From Streptomyces kanamyceticus (lineage in GTDB: Bacteria > Actinomycetota > Actinomycetes > Streptomycetales > Streptomycetaceae): a stretch of DNA of 64,000 nt. The stretch covers positions 7,874,001-7,938,000 of the forward strand of contig NZ_CP023699.1 of the NCBI RefSeq assembly GCF_008704495.1, read 5' to 3'. The notes under the pieces were generated by a model. That model had not been told where the DNA came from. It was given only the letters and a program-made list of their open reading frames with translations, and searched no databases. Of this stretch, positions 54,376-62,903 are shown one piece after another. Both the position numbers and the translations under genes were made by a program. Each line of letters begins with the position of its first letter. Position 1 is the first letter of the stretch.

Positions 54376-55367
54376 ACACCTGCCACGGCGGCGCGAGCAC
54401 CCTCTACGTACGCTTCCTGCTTCCCCCCATGTACGAAGCCGCCCTGCCCCGACTCCTCTCCCTGCTCGGCGAGTTCACCCCCGAGGTCGAGGCGCTGCCG
54501 CCCGACGCCGCGCTCGTCGACGTGCGCGGCGCGCGGCGCTACTTCGGACGCGGTGCCGTCGAGCTCGCCGCGCTGATCAGGGTGCGAGCGCTCGCGCTGT
54601 ACGGAGTGGAGTGCGCGATCGGCGCGGGTCCCGGCCCGATGCTGGCCCGGATGGCCGCGCGCGGGGCCGCCCCCGGGGTGACCCGCGCGGTGCCCGAAGG
54701 GGCGGACGGCGTACGGGAGTTCCTCGCCGAGCGGCCCGTCGGCGAGCTGCCGGGCATCGGCCGCGCCACCGCCCGCACCCTGTGCGAGTACGGCCTCGAC
54801 TCCCTCGGCAAGGTCGCCGCCGCGCCCCTGTCCACCCTGCAACGGCTCGTCGGCGCCAGGGCGGGACGCGAGCTGCGCGAGAAGGCGCGGGGCATCGACC
54901 GCACCCGGGTCGCGCCGAACGCCGCCGCGCGCTCCCTGTCCGCCGAACGCCCCTTCCCGCGCGACGAACTGGACCCCTTCCGGCACCGCCGCGCGCTGCT
55001 CTCGATCGCCGAGGAGCTGGGCGCGGGGATGCGCGGCGACGGCCAGGTGTGCCGCGCGCTGACCCTCACCGTGCGGTACGCGGACCGCACCACCACGACC
55101 AGGACACGGACGCTGCCCGAGCCGACCGCGCACTCGGTCGCGCTGACCACCGCCGCGTACCGCATGTACGAGGCGCTCGGCCTGCAACGGGCCCGGGTGC
55201 GCGCCGTCGCCCTGCGCGCCGAGGACCTCGGCCCCGCCGAACACGCCGCCCACCAGCTGACGTTCGACCCGGTGGACGAGAGGACCCGCAGGATCGAGGA
55301 GGTGGCCGACCGGGCCAGGGAGAGGTTCGGCCCCGGCGCGATCGTGCCGGGGACGCTGGCCGCGTGA
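54372..55367 (+). CDS. ImuB-like, probably inactive Y-family polymerase
   Basis: Predicted 331 residues. The Y-family layout is recognisable: a fingers/palm-like start, thumb with LPGIGRATARTLCEYGLDSLG (helix-hairpin-helix), and little finger (FPRDELDPFRHRRALLSIAEEL, LTFDPVDERTRRIEEVADR). Catalytic acids are missing: the DxD/DMDAFF motif is YVRFLLPP and the SLDE motif is PPDAALVDVRG. This is the pattern of ImuB, a scaffold that links DnaE2 to the beta clamp. It is coupled to dnaE2 by a 4-nt overlap and is probably SOS-controlled with it. ImuA is not in the window. Many Streptomyces annotate this gene as DinB/DNA polymerase IV. Confidence 0.82.
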   Translation: MNTCHGGASTLYVRFLLPPMYEAALPRLLSLLGEFTPEVEALPPDAALVDVRGARRYFGRGAVELAALIRVRALALYGVECAIGAGPGPMLARMAARGAAPGVTRAVPEGADGVREFLAERPVGELPGIGRATARTLCEYGLDSLGKVAAAPLSTLQRLVGARAGRELREKARGIDRTRVAPNAAARSLSAERPFPRDELDPFRHRRALLSIAEELGAGMRGDGQVCRALTLTVRYADRTTTTRTRTLPEPTAHSVALTTAAYRMYEALGLQRARVRAVALRAEDLGPAEHAAHQLTFDPVDERTRRIEEVADRARERFGPGAIVPGTLAA

Positions 55368-55382
55368 CGTCGCCACGGTCCT

Positions 55383-56210
55383 TCACGTGTCGCGGCGGCG
55401 CACCACGACCACCGTCACCACCACCGCGACCAGCGGCCACGCCGCGAGGACCGGCCACGCCTCGGCGACCGACAACGGGTACTTCTCCGGCGGTCCTGGA
55501 CGCGCGGGGTTCGTCACGAGCCGCTCCCACGCGGTGTACGGCATCGCGTTGCCGATCTCCTTGACCCAGCGGTAGGTCTCGCCCCGGAAGAGCGCGGGGA
55601 GCAGCAGGAGCGTGCCGACCACCGCGACGACACTGCCCGCGGCGTGCCGCACGAGCGCGCCGAGCGCCATGCCGACCAGCGCGCACACCGGCGCGAGCAG
55701 CGCGGACGCCACGACGGCCCGCAGCGCCCCGGGATCGCCGAGCGACAGGCCGCCCTCGTCGCGCAGCAGCGCCTGCGTCACACCGAACGACACTCCCGCG
55801 ACGGCCGCGCCGAGCGCGCACAGCACCGCCGCGACCACGGCCGTCTTCGCCGCGATCACCGCGCGGCGGTCGGGCACGGCCGTGAACGTCGTACGGATCA
55901 GGCCGCTGGTGTACTCGCCGAAGACCGAAAGGGCGCCCACCGTGGCCGCGACGATCATGAGCAGTTGCCAGGCCGGGGCGACGAAGGCGGTGCCCAGCGG
56001 GTCGAACAGGAAGGCCTCGTCGGCGTCGGCAGGGGGCGGTGGCAGGTCCGCGAGCCTGCGGGCGTTGCTCCAGGCGGAGTTCGCGTTGATGCCGATGACG
56101 GCCAGCGCGCCGCCCCCGAGCACCCAGAACGTCGACCGCAGCGACCACAGTTTGATCCACTCGGCGGCCAGGAGATCGGTGAAGCGGGCGCGGTGCGCGG
56201 TCGTCGTCAT
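55383..56210 (-). CDS. ABC-2-type transporter permease
   Basis: 275 residues, six predicted membrane segments. The N-terminus AAEWIKLWSLRSTFWVLGGG is the standard amphipathic start of ABC-2 permeases, and GEYTSGLIRTTFTAVPDRRA is the cytoplasmic coupling helix region typical of Streptomyces members. Overlaps the ATPase gene by four bases (ATGA). It forms an exporter with it, perhaps for a peptide or lipid; substrate unknown. Convergent with the ImuB-like gene, 15 bp apart. Confidence 0.88.
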   Translation of the reverse strand: MTTTAHRARFTDLLAAEWIKLWSLRSTFWVLGGGALAVIGINANSAWSNARRLADLPPPPADADEAFLFDPLGTAFVAPAWQLLMIVAATVGALSVFGEYTSGLIRTTFTAVPDRRAVIAAKTAVVAAVLCALGAAVAGVSFGVTQALLRDEGGLSLGDPGALRAVVASALLAPVCALVGMALGALVRHAAGSVVAVVGTLLLLPALFRGETYRWVKEIGNAMPYTAWERLVTNPARPGPPEKYPLSVAEAWPVLAAWPLVAVVVTVVVVRRRDT

Positions 56211-57118
56211 GGGGTCTCCTTCGCGGTGTACTCCACGCTGTCGGCGGTGAGTTCCATGAACGCCTCCTCCAACGAGGCCGTTCGCGGGCTCAGTTCGTGC
56301 AGCGGCACCCCGCCGCGGCAGGCGAGTTCGCCGATGCGGGCGGCGGGCAGCCCGGTCACCGAGAGCGCCCCGTCCTGGACCGGCCGCACCGCGGCGCCCT
56401 CGGCGGTCAGCGCCGCGGTGAGACCCGCCGCGTCCGGCGTGCGCACGGTCACGCTCAGCCGCGCGCCGCGCGCGGCGAACGCCACGACGCCCTCCGCGGC
56501 GATGAGACGGCCCCGGCCGATGACGACGAGGTCATCGGCGGTGTTCTCCATCTCGGACATCAGGTGGCTGGAGACGAAGACGGTGCGTCCCTCGTCGGCG
56601 AGGCGCCGGAAGAGTCCGCGCACCCACAACACCCCTTCCGGGTCGAGCCCGTTGAGCGGCTCGTCGAAGAGCAGCACCGGCGGCTCGCCGAGCAGCGCGG
56701 TGGCGATGCCGAGCCGCTGCCGCATGCCGAGCGAGTAGCCGCCGACCCGCTTGCCCGCGGCCTCGGCGAGCCCCACCTCCGCGAGGACCTCGTCCGCCCG
56801 GCGGCGCGGGATGCCGTTCGTGCGGGCCAGCGCCGACAGATGCGCCCGGGCGGTGCGCCCGCCGTGCACGTCGCCCGCGTCGAGCAGCGCGCCGACGTGG
56901 CGCAGGCCGCGCGGGTGCTCCCCGAACGGCGCCCCGTCGACGGTGGCGCTCCCGCCGGTGGGAGCGACCAGGCCGAGCAGTATCCGCAACGTGGTCGTCT
57001 TGCCCGCGCCGTTCGGCCCGAGGAATCCGGTCACCCGGCCCGGGCGCACGGTGAAGCTCAGGCCGTCCACGGCGGTGGTGTCGCCGTAGCGCTTGGTCAG
57101 TTCGTCGATTTCGATCAC
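56207..57118 (-). CDS. ABC exporter ATP-binding protein
   Basis: Predicted 303 residues. Motifs: GFLGPNGAGKTTTLRILLG (Walker A), YSLGMRQRLGIATALLG (signature, SLGMRQR), LLFDEPLNGLDPEG (Walker B) and FVSSHLMSEMENTADD (H-loop). The C-terminal 90 residues (about 215-303) are the typical drug-resistance-type ATPase tail. GTG at 57118 follows a Shine-Dalgarno-poor region but starts IEIDELTKRYG, the family beginning. The gene is divergent from a NarL-type two-component system, which probably controls the exporter in response to a cell-envelope signal. Confidence 0.92.
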   Translation of the reverse strand: MIEIDELTKRYGDTTAVDGLSFTVRPGRVTGFLGPNGAGKTTTLRILLGLVAPTGGSATVDGAPFGEHPRGLRHVGALLDAGDVHGGRTARAHLSALARTNGIPRRRADEVLAEVGLAEAAGKRVGGYSLGMRQRLGIATALLGEPPVLLFDEPLNGLDPEGVLWVRGLFRRLADEGRTVFVSSHLMSEMENTADDLVVIGRGRLIAAEGVVAFAARGARLSVTVRTPDAAGLTAALTAEGAAVRPVQDGALSVTGLPAARIGELACRGGVPLHELSPRTASLEEAFMELTADSVEYTAKETP

Positions 57119-57252
57119 CCGGCCCACGGTGCCCCGCACCGGGCGGCGCGGGCATCGGCCCGCCGACCACAACCGAGGGCGTCGAGGTAGCCCACGGGAG
57201 TAGGTCTCCGGGCCAATACCCAGGTCAGAGGCGGGCGCCTACGATCTGGGGC

Positions 57253-58419
57253 ATGCATGCCGACACCAGTGCGAAGACCCCGCATCCCCTGCGCCGACTG
57301 TCGCGCGTGTGGACGGCGGTGGCTTGGTGCGGGGCGCTCGGCTACCCCGTGGCCCTCTACTTCGCGATGATCGCGGGGCGCGGCGGCTTCACCTTCTTGA
57401 TGGTCGCCTCGCTGATCGCCCTCACCGCCCTGACCGGGCTGCTGCTGCGCAGCCGTCCGCTGCCCGCGCTCGCGATGCTGCTCATCGGCTGGGCCGTCGC
57501 ACGGACGCAGATGCAGAACCAGGAGATCCTGTACCTCCAGGTGGTCCTCGGCGATCTGGCCGTCGGCTGGATCGCGGGAACCCGGCCGCGCCGCACCTCG
57601 ATCCCCGCCGCCGTCCTCGCGTTCGGCGCGGAGTTCGGCACCATCCTGCCGTCCATGATCGGCAATCCGGAGCGGGCCGTCCAGCTGACCGCGTTCCTCG
57701 CCCTCGCGGCGGGCGCCGCCTGGCTGGCGGGCGACTCCGCGCGAGAGCGCAGGAGGCACGCCGAGGAGCTGAGCGCCCGCGCCGCCACTCAGGCCGTCAC
57801 CGCCGAACGGCTGCGCATCGCGCGGGAGTTGCACGACATGATCGCGCACAGCATCGGCGTCATCGCCATCCAGGCGGGCGTCGGCAGCCGTGTCATCGAC
57901 ACCCAGCCCGCCGAGGCGCGCAACGCGCTCAGCACCATCGAGGTGACCAGCAGGGAGACCCTCGCGGGGCTGCGCCGCACGCTCGTCGCGCTGCGCACCT
58001 CGGCCGAGCGGGACGCGCCGCTCGACCCGGCCCCCGGCCTCGCGGGCCTGGACCGCCTCGTCGCGTCGGCCCTGGACGCGGGCGTCCGCGCCGACGTACG
58101 GCTGAGCGGCGAACGGCGGTCGTTGCCCGCCGACATCGACCTGGCCGCGTTCCGGATCCTCCAGGAGGCGCTCACCAACGTCGTACGGCACGCGGGAACG
58201 GACGAGTGCCGGGTGGCCATCGCGTACGCGGCGGACGAGGTGCGTGTCGAGGTCGAGGACGACGGTGGCGGCGGGCTCTCCGGCGGCCATGGCTACGGCA
58301 TCGTCGGCATGCGGGAACGCGTGGGCCTGCTGCACGGACGCTTCACCGCGGGGCCGCGCCCCGAGGGCGGCTTCCGGGTGGCGGCGCGGCTGCCCGTGCC
58401 CCTGGGGGAGACCGGATGA
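57253..58419 (+). CDS. Sensor histidine kinase, NarL/DesK-type
   Basis: 388 residues. About five transmembrane helices (residues 20-155) with little extracytoplasmic sequence suggest sensing within the membrane. The HisKA_3 dimerisation helix has RIARELHDMIAHSIGVIAIQ (phospho-acceptor His). The ATPase domain has ILQEALTNVVRHAGT (N box) and GGHGYGIVGMRERVG (G boxes). Coupled to the response regulator by a 4-nt overlap (ATGA). It is divergent from the ABC exporter, the usual arrangement for LiaSR-like or drug-responsive systems in Streptomyces. Confidence 0.92.
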   Translation: MHADTSAKTPHPLRRLSRVWTAVAWCGALGYPVALYFAMIAGRGGFTFLMVASLIALTALTGLLLRSRPLPALAMLLIGWAVARTQMQNQEILYLQVVLGDLAVGWIAGTRPRRTSIPAAVLAFGAEFGTILPSMIGNPERAVQLTAFLALAAGAAWLAGDSARERRRHAEELSARAATQAVTAERLRIARELHDMIAHSIGVIAIQAGVGSRVIDTQPAEARNALSTIEVTSRETLAGLRRTLVALRTSAERDAPLDPAPGLAGLDRLVASALDAGVRADVRLSGERRSLPADIDLAAFRILQEALTNVVRHAGTDECRVAIAYAADEVRVEVEDDGGGGLSGGHGYGIVGMRERVGLLHGRFTAGPRPEGGFRVAARLPVPLGETG

Positions 58420-59081
58420 CCGCGGTCCGCGTCGTCCTCGCCGACGACCAGCCGCTGGTCCGCGCGGGCCTGCGCGTGCTGATGGCCGACACCCCGGACA
58501 TCGAGGTCGTCGGGGAGGCGGGCACGGGCGCCGAAGCGGTGCGCCTGGCCCGCGAGGTGCGTCCCGACGTCGTCGTCATGGACATCCGCATGCCCGGCAT
58601 GGACGGCATCGAGGCCACCCGCCTGATCAAGGAGGATCCGGCGGGGGCGCGCGTGCTCGTCCTGACCACCTTCGACGACGACGAGTACGTCTACGGCGCG
58701 CTGCGGGCGGGCGCCGGCGGGTTCCTCGTCAAGGACATGGCCCTCGAGGACATCCTCGCCGCGGTCCACGTGGTCGCGGCGGGGGACGGGCTGATCGCGC
58801 CGAGCGTCACGCGGCGGCTGATCGAGGAGTTCGCGGCCCGTCCCGAACCCGCACGCCCTTCGGCGCCCCGCGCGGTGGAGGGCATCACAGGACGGGAGCG
58901 CGAGGTGCTCACGCTCGTCGGCCGTGGCCTGGCCAACGCGGAGATCGCCGCCGAACTCGTCATCACCGTGGCCACCGTCAAGGCGCACGTCGCGCGCCTC
59001 TTCACCAAGCTCGACGCCCGCGACCGGGTCCAACTGGTCATCATCGCCTACGAGATGGGCCTGGTGGCGCCGTCCCGGTGA
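58416..59081 (+). CDS. NarL-family response regulator
   Basis: Predicted 221 residues. Receiver domain with VVLADDQPLVRAGLRVLMAD (acidic pocket), VVVMDIRMPGMDGIEATRLI (phospho-Asp) and FLVKDM (Lys). C-terminal LuxR-type helix-turn-helix: ITGREREVLTLVGRGLANAE, IAAEL, VATVKAHVARLFTKL. Partner of the upstream kinase. The likely target is the divergent ABC exporter. No obvious terminator follows. Confidence 0.94.
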   Translation: MTAVRVVLADDQPLVRAGLRVLMADTPDIEVVGEAGTGAEAVRLAREVRPDVVVMDIRMPGMDGIEATRLIKEDPAGARVLVLTTFDDDEYVYGALRAGAGGFLVKDMALEDILAAVHVVAAGDGLIAPSVTRRLIEEFAARPEPARPSAPRAVEGITGREREVLTLVGRGLANAEIAAELVITVATVKAHVARLFTKLDARDRVQLVIIAYEMGLVAPSR

Positions 59082-59099
59082 AGGTCACGGGGGATCGCG

Positions 59100-59113
59100 C
59101 CAGTGGTCACTGG
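59100..59113. promoter_or_regulatory. Inverted repeat CCAGTG-GT-CACTGG upstream of lipase gene
   Basis: A 6-bp inverted repeat with a 2-bp centre, 19 bp after the response-regulator stop and 137 bp before the lipase. The following AT-rich stretch (AACTTTTTACTGACGCG) may contain the lipase promoter. Operator-like; too tight a loop for a terminator. Confidence 0.35.
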
Positions 59114-59249
59114 AACTTTTTACTGACGCGTAACTTCACTCTTCGCCTACCGGCCCCTAGCTTGGCATGCGCACGGCACATCCTGGTGATCCGGATCACA
59201 GGGCTCACGCCACCCCCGCAACTCCCTTGAGCCGCAAGGAGATCACACG

Positions 59250-60113
59250 ATGCTGCCCTGGAGACGAGCGCTGCGCGCGCTCGCCGCGACCCTGCTCGTC
59301 ATGGGCGCGGTCACCCTCACTCCTGCCGCCACGGCGGCCGCCTCACCCGAGAAGGCCGCCTCGTCGAGCGGCTGGAACGACTACGGCTGCAAGCCGTCCG
59401 CCGCCCACCCGCGCCCGGTCGTCCTCGTCCACGGAACCTTCGGGAACTCCATCGACAACTGGCTGGTCCTCGCGCCCTACCTGGTCAAGCGCGGCTACTG
59501 CGTCTACTCCCTGGACTACGGCCAGTTGCCCGGCGTGCCCTTCTTCAACGGGCTCGGCCCGATCGACAAGTCGGCCGAGCAGCTCGACGCCTTCGTCGAC
59601 AAGGTGCTCGCCGCCACGGGCGCGAAGAAGGCGGACCTCGTCGGCCACTCGCAGGGCGGCATGATGCCCCGCCAGTACCTCAAGTTCCTCGGCGGCGCCG
59701 ACAAGGTGAACGCGCTGATCGGGCTCGCCCCCGACAACCACGGCACCACCCTGCTCGGCCTCACCAAGCTGCTCCCGTACTTCCCCGGCATCGAGGACCT
59801 GCTCACCATGAAGACCCCGGGACTCGCCGACCAGGTGGCGGGATCGGCGTTCCTGACCAAGCTCAACGAGGGCGGCGACACGGTGCCCGGCGTGCGCTAC
59901 ACCGTCATCGCCACGAAGTACGACGAGGTGGTCACCCCGTACCGCAGCCAGTTCCTGTCCGGTCCGAACGTCCACAACGTGACCCTTCAGGACCTGTGCC
60001 CCGTCGACCTGTCGGAGCACGTCGCGATCGGCATCCTCGACCGCGTCGCCCACCACGAGGTGGCCAACGCGCTCGACCCGGCGCACGCGACGCCGAGCAC
60101 GTGCCTGTCGTAG
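59250..60113 (+). CDS. Secreted alpha/beta-hydrolase lipase (class 2 lipase type)
   Basis: 287 residues. Signal peptide with cleavage near PAATAAASP. Hydrolase core: RPVVLVHGTFGNSIDNWLVL (oxyanion hole HG), the nucleophile elbow DLVGHSQGGMMPRQYL (Ser), TKYDEVVTP (likely Asp) and DLSEHVAIG (likely His). Cys residues (YGCKPS, YCVYS, DLCPVD, STCLS) suggest two disulfides, as in secreted Streptomyces lipases. It likely hydrolyses short- or medium-chain esters or triglycerides. AAGGAG precedes the ATG. Convergent with the LPMO gene, 24 bp apart. Confidence 0.9.
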   Translation: MLPWRRALRALAATLLVMGAVTLTPAATAAASPEKAASSSGWNDYGCKPSAAHPRPVVLVHGTFGNSIDNWLVLAPYLVKRGYCVYSLDYGQLPGVPFFNGLGPIDKSAEQLDAFVDKVLAATGAKKADLVGHSQGGMMPRQYLKFLGGADKVNALIGLAPDNHGTTLLGLTKLLPYFPGIEDLLTMKTPGLADQVAGSAFLTKLNEGGDTVPGVRYTVIATKYDEVVTPYRSQFLSGPNVHNVTLQDLCPVDLSEHVAIGILDRVAHHEVANALDPAHATPSTCLS

Positions 60114-60137
60114 CACGTGCCCGGCATCGCATCCGAC

Positions 60138-61118
60138 TCAGCGGCCGTGACGGCCCGCCGCGCGACGGCGGGCCGTGGCGAACATCGCCGCGGCGCCGAC
60201 GGCGAGGGCGGCGGCACCGCCCATCGCGATGTACGGCGTGGTGCTGTCGCCACCGGTCTCGGCGAGGTTGTCACCCGCGGTGCTGACCGGCTTCTCGGCG
60301 CCGCCGTTCACCTCGGGTTCGTTGCCGGACGGCGCGTCCGCGGGGGCGGCGGCATCGGCGCCGGTCTTCGCGTCCGCGTCGCCGTGGCCGTGGTGCTCGA
60401 CCGTGGACTTCTCGGCGCCCGCCGCGATGTCCTTCTCGGAGGGCGCCGACGCGGTCGGCGCGGGGGCGCCCGAGCCGCCGCTGTCCTTGCCGAAGACGAC
60501 GTCGGAGCAGGTGTAGAAGGCCTCGGGGGAATCCGAGCGCTGCCAGATCGAGTAGATCAGGTGGCGGCCCGACCTGGCCGGGATCTTCCCGTCGAAGACG
60601 TAGTCGCCGTTCTCCATCTTCGGGTCGGTGACGTCCACGAAGGGCTTCGCCTCCAGGTCCGACCACTTCAGGGGCTTCGAGGGGTCGTACGAGTCCTTCG
60701 TGATGTACAGCTCGAAGGAGCCCTTGTGCGGGGCGGTGCCCTTGTAGCGGAAGGTGTGGCCGCCCGCCGAGAGCTTGGTCGAGGGCCAGTCGGCGCGCGG
60801 CAGGTCGAGGCCCCGGTACTTGTCGTTGCCCGCGCTGCACAGCTTGCCGTCGGGGATGATCTCCTTCGACTTGCCCGCGGCGTTGGCGATGTTCACGGCG
60901 TTCCAGTCGTAGAACGCCTGGGCACCGCTGGCGGCGACGGCGGCCTTGCAGGCGGCCGACTTCGGCGCCTCAGGACCCTCCTGGAAGCAGGCGGAGACCC
61001 GGCTGACCGGATCCGTCATCGACCCGTGCGCGGCGGCGGGCGCGGCCGAGAGGGCGGTCAGGGCCAGCGGGGCGACACCTGCGGCGGCGAGCGCGGCGAC
61101 CTTGCGACGAGCAGTCAT
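60138..61118 (-). CDS. AA10 lytic polysaccharide monooxygenase with C-terminal sortase signal
   Basis: 326 residues. Signal peptide ends PAAAHGSMTDP, giving an N-terminal His (HGSMTDPVSR) that begins the copper histidine brace; the second His is likely in TAPHKGSFELYITK. The AA10 domain runs to about residue 215 (ARSGRHLIYSIWQRSD, YTCSDVVFG). A Glu/Asp/Ala/Pro-rich wall-spanning region follows, and the end is LAETG, a hydrophobic segment (YIAMGGAAALAVGAAAMF) and RRRAAGR: a class E sortase sorting signal. It therefore probably oxidises chitin or cellulose while covalently attached to the cell wall. Start ATG at 61118. Confidence 0.92.
   Translation of the reverse strand: MTARRKVAALAAAGVAPLALTALSAAPAAAHGSMTDPVSRVSACFQEGPEAPKSAACKAAVAASGAQAFYDWNAVNIANAAGKSKEIIPDGKLCSAGNDKYRGLDLPRADWPSTKLSAGGHTFRYKGTAPHKGSFELYITKDSYDPSKPLKWSDLEAKPFVDVTDPKMENGDYVFDGKIPARSGRHLIYSIWQRSDSPEAFYTCSDVVFGKDSGGSGAPAPTASAPSEKDIAAGAEKSTVEHHGHGDADAKTGADAAAPADAPSGNEPEVNGGAEKPVSTAGDNLAETGGDSTTPYIAMGGAAALAVGAAAMFATARRRAAGRHGR
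60150..60176. terminator. Hairpin in the 3' end of the LPMO gene, possible terminator for the lipase
   Basis: ACGGCCCGCCG and CGGCGGGCCGT pair over 11 bp with a CGCGA loop. It lies 37 bp after the lipase stop but inside the convergent LPMO coding end (encoding the basic tail), so it would act mainly on the forward transcript. Confidence 0.5.
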
Positions 61119-61402
61119 GGGTGGTTCTCCTCAAACGGCGGTTCAGGGCGACCAGAAAACTAGCCCCTGAAATCCGCGAAATCGCCTGCTGAGGGCGGGT
61201 GATGGAGATCCTTATGGTCGCTTTAAGGAAGGGCTAACCGGGGGCTCAGACTGGGCCCTGAAATGTCCTGCCTCGCATGCTTCACCGCGGCCCTCTACGC
61301 TGCTGACGCCGGGCGGGCGGCGCCCGGGGGAAGCGGCGCCGCGGGAGGGGACGGGGCATGGCGCGGGGTATACGGGGGAGTACGTGCGGCGGGGGAGTCG
61401 CG

Positions 61403-62242
61403 ATGACTCGCCTCGGCGGCGGCAGATGGCGGGTGACCCGGCCCTGGCCGGTCGCGCTGCGGCCGTATCTGCACAGCTATGCGGGCTACTGGGAGACGGT
61501 GGCCTCGCCCTACCGGGTCCGTCTGGTCCCCACGGGCCGCGCCGTTGTGGTGATCAGCCTGGGAGAGCCGTTCGCCCAGGTGCGCAGGCTCGGGGAGACC
61601 GGCCCCGCCGCCGGTGTGGTGGGTTCGCTGGTCTCGGGGCTCGAGGACGGGCCCCGGGTGTGCGACCACCCCGGCGGCCAGGAGGCGATCAGGATCGAAC
61701 TGACACCGCTGGGGGCCTACCGGCTGTTCGCCGTGCCGATGCGCGAGCTGACCAACACGGTGGTCGAGCTGCGGGGCGTACTCGGCCCCAGGGCGGGGGA
61801 GTTGGTGGAGCGCATCGCGCTCACCCGCGACTGGGCGGCCCGGTTCGACCTGCTGGACACCGCGCTCCTCGGCAGGCTCGGGCGCGGCCCGGCTCCCGCG
61901 CCCGAGGTGAGCCACGCCTGGCGGCTGCTCTCCCGGTCGGGCGGGGCGATCCCGGTGGCCAGGATCGCCGCCGAAGTGGGCTGGAGCCACGGCCACTTGG
62001 CCCGCCGCTTCACCGAACAGGTCGGCCTGACACCGAAGACGTCCGCCCGCGTGCTGCGCTTCCACCGGGCCGTGGGGCTGCTCGCCCGCGAGACCGCGGA
62101 CCTCAACGACGTGGCCGCCGTCTGCGGTTTCTACGACCAGGCCCACCTCAACCGCGAGTTCCGCGCCCTGGCCGACCTCACGCCCGGCGGCCTTGCGGGC
62201 GGGCGCCTCGCGGAGGGGGCCGTGCCACTTCAGGACGGGTGA
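61403..62242 (+). CDS. AraC-family transcriptional regulator
   Basis: Predicted 279 residues. The N-terminal sensing domain starts RPWPVALRPYLHSYAGYWET and includes VPTGRAVVVISLGEP. The C-terminal double helix-turn-helix is PVARIAAEVGWSHGHLARRF and LNDVAAVCGFYDQAHLNREF, with RVLRFHRAVGLL between. This layout (DUF6597-like sensor plus AraC HTH) is common in actinobacteria. ATG at 61403 has GGGGGAG upstream; an ATG at 61358 would add 15 Gly/Arg-rich residues. Its target is not evident; neighbours are an LPMO gene and a small membrane protein. Confidence 0.88.
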   Translation: MTRLGGGRWRVTRPWPVALRPYLHSYAGYWETVASPYRVRLVPTGRAVVVISLGEPFAQVRRLGETGPAAGVVGSLVSGLEDGPRVCDHPGGQEAIRIELTPLGAYRLFAVPMRELTNTVVELRGVLGPRAGELVERIALTRDWAARFDLLDTALLGRLGRGPAPAPEVSHAWRLLSRSGGAIPVARIAAEVGWSHGHLARRFTEQVGLTPKTSARVLRFHRAVGLLARETADLNDVAAVCGFYDQAHLNREFRALADLTPGGLAGGRLAEGAVPLQDG

Positions 62243-62368
62243 GCGGCGAGGTCAAATTTGTCCAAGCCAGCCCGCCCGCGCGTCGCTAGGGTCCCCCACT
62301 GTGATCTTCAGGCCGACGGCCTGGGCCAGTACTCCGGTGCTCCGCACCGTCACGTCAGGGGGACCCCG

Positions 62369-62899
62369 ATGGCACAGCAGAACCAGCCCGCACGCCGCGG
62401 TCGGTGGGAGCGCTACAAGGTGACGGGCCCGTTCTCGCCCCAGGACCTGGCCGGTCTGTGGGGGGCCATCGCGGGCGTCGTGCTCCTCGCCGTCCTGCTC
62501 GGCTGGGCGCTCGACATGAAGGGCGGCGTGGTGATCGTCGCCGCGATCCCGTTCATCTCGTCCTGGTTCGACGCCAAGCGCATCCTGTTCCAGTTCGACG
62601 CCGCGGGCGCACGGATCGGCAACGTACTGCTGCCCTGGAGCGACGTCACCCAGTTCGTCGTGGCCACGCCCCCGAACAGCGAGGAGGTCCTGATCGGCGC
62701 ACGGCTGCGGCAGAGCGCGACGCTCCCGGCGGGCGCGCGGGCCCCGCAGCCGCACCCGGACATGCCCGCACATCTGTACGTGGCCGTCCAGCGGCACAAG
62801 TTCGACCTGACCAAGATGGTCACCAAGGCCCGCAAGTACGCCCCGGCGCACATCCAGGTCATCGTCGCCGAGCCGGCCGGGGAACGGGTCGCCTCCTGA
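62369..62899 (+). CDS. Small membrane protein with PH-like C-terminal domain
   Basis: Predicted 176 residues. Basic N-terminus (MAQQNQPARRGRWERYKVTG), two adjacent transmembrane helices (about 31-70), then a cytosolic domain with FDAAGARIGNVLLPWSDVTQ, FVVATPPNSEEVLIGARLRQ and FDLTKMVTKARKYAPAHIQV, resembling bacterial PH-like (bPH) proteins. Function unknown. The ATG at 62369 has GGGGGA upstream. It converges on the CitB-type regulator, ending 4 bp before that gene's stop. Confidence 0.65.
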   Translation: MAQQNQPARRGRWERYKVTGPFSPQDLAGLWGAIAGVVLLAVLLGWALDMKGGVVIVAAIPFISSWFDAKRILFQFDAAGARIGNVLLPWSDVTQFVVATPPNSEEVLIGARLRQSATLPAGARAPQPHPDMPAHLYVAVQRHKFDLTKMVTKARKYAPAHIQVIVAEPAGERVAS

Positions 62900-62903
62900 G
62901 CGC

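Noticed and set aside
54372..55367. Active DNA polymerase IV (DinB)
   Set aside because: The catalytic DxD and SLDE positions are replaced by non-acidic or displaced residues, so an ImuB-like scaffold is more likely.
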